Source: Chlorokybus atmophyticus (Eukaryota; Streptophyta; Chlorokybophyceae; Chlorokybales; Chlorokybaceae). Taken from it: a stretch of DNA of 64,000 bases. Each line of letters opens with the position of its first letter. The first letter of the stretch is position 1. The stretch is from the NCBI GenBank assembly GCA_009103225.1, contig RHPI01002998.1, positions 18,597 through 82,596 on the forward strand, written 5' to 3'. Below the pieces are notes generated by a model. The model was not told where the DNA came from. It ran no database searches and saw only the letters and a program-made list of their open reading frames with translations. The position numbers and the translations under genes were made by a program. Positions 63,781 through 64,000 of this stretch are shown here, in pieces.

Positions 63781-64000
63781 TTACCATGTGAGTTGGCAAG
63801 GGTGTCCCCAAAAGGGTGTCACAATTACTGTAGTGTAGTGTGGTGTGTGCATCGATTGGGATAAGGCCCTTACGTACTGAGTTTGGAACAATTCAGAATG
63901 CTGATTGCAGTGTACGATTTGTAATGTCACACGCTGTTGCAACAGGCTTTCAACTGTTGTTAGCAAACTTAATTATCAGCCTGTCATGAACGTGTCGCGC
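63781..64000. other. 3' flank of HIBADH, no gene seen
   Basis: The last 220 bases of the window. Only chance frames. Confidence 0.5.

Overview
The window is a gene-dense piece of a nuclear genome from a eukaryote. Nearly every gene is cut into many short exons by GT-AG introns, with a few GC-AG introns. I read the genes by chaining exons whose reading phase matches across each intron; fifteen multi-exon models close this way from start codon to stop codon. The gene content points to a flagellated alga of the green lineage: a CCDC96/FAP184-type ciliary protein, an organellar-type 5'-3' exonuclease, a RimM-like protein carrying plant-type repeats, a plant-like coiled-coil protein, a plant-like INSIG-type membrane protein and probable plastid-targeted N-termini. 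The assignment to a green alga is inference; no ribosomal RNA or plastid marker is present.

Layout, left to right: a decayed pogo-type transposase (1-1069); a histone H4-like protein with a long C-terminal extension ending in an MCM3-like winged helix (+); a HIT hydrolase (-) and a 2Fe-2S ferredoxin-like protein (+), which diverge; two Trk potassium transporter paralogues, head to head, TRK-A (-) and TRK-B (+), around a 3 kb AT-rich spacer holding a 602-base TG repeat; a secreted glucose/sorbosone dehydrogenase with PKD, malectin and proline-rich regions (-); a nucleotide-sugar transporter (+); a large coiled-coil protein (-); a 5'-3' exonuclease (+); CCDC96 (-); an unresolved secreted protein with a giant CT repeat in one intron (+); an INSIG-like membrane protein and RNA polymerase III subunit RPC9 in tandem (-); a RimM-type PRC barrel fused to four plant-type repeats (+); alanine-glyoxylate aminotransferase (-) and 3-hydroxyisobutyrate dehydrogenase (+), which diverge.

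The strands alternate almost perfectly, so genes sit in divergent pairs with short shared upstream regions and in convergent pairs with short shared tails. The genes do not form one pathway. Links that can be argued are the two potassium transporters, the two mitochondrial or peroxisomal amino-acid enzymes at the right end, and secretory or cell-surface functions (dehydrogenase with malectin, nucleotide-sugar transporter, unresolved secreted protein) in the middle. The most unusual items are the H4-winged-helix protein and the RimM-repeat fusion. Intergenic and intronic DNA is full of alternating purine-pyrimidine tracts and GCATGCATGC words. Two runs of N (8637-9211 and 52908-53864) fall inside introns of otherwise complete models.
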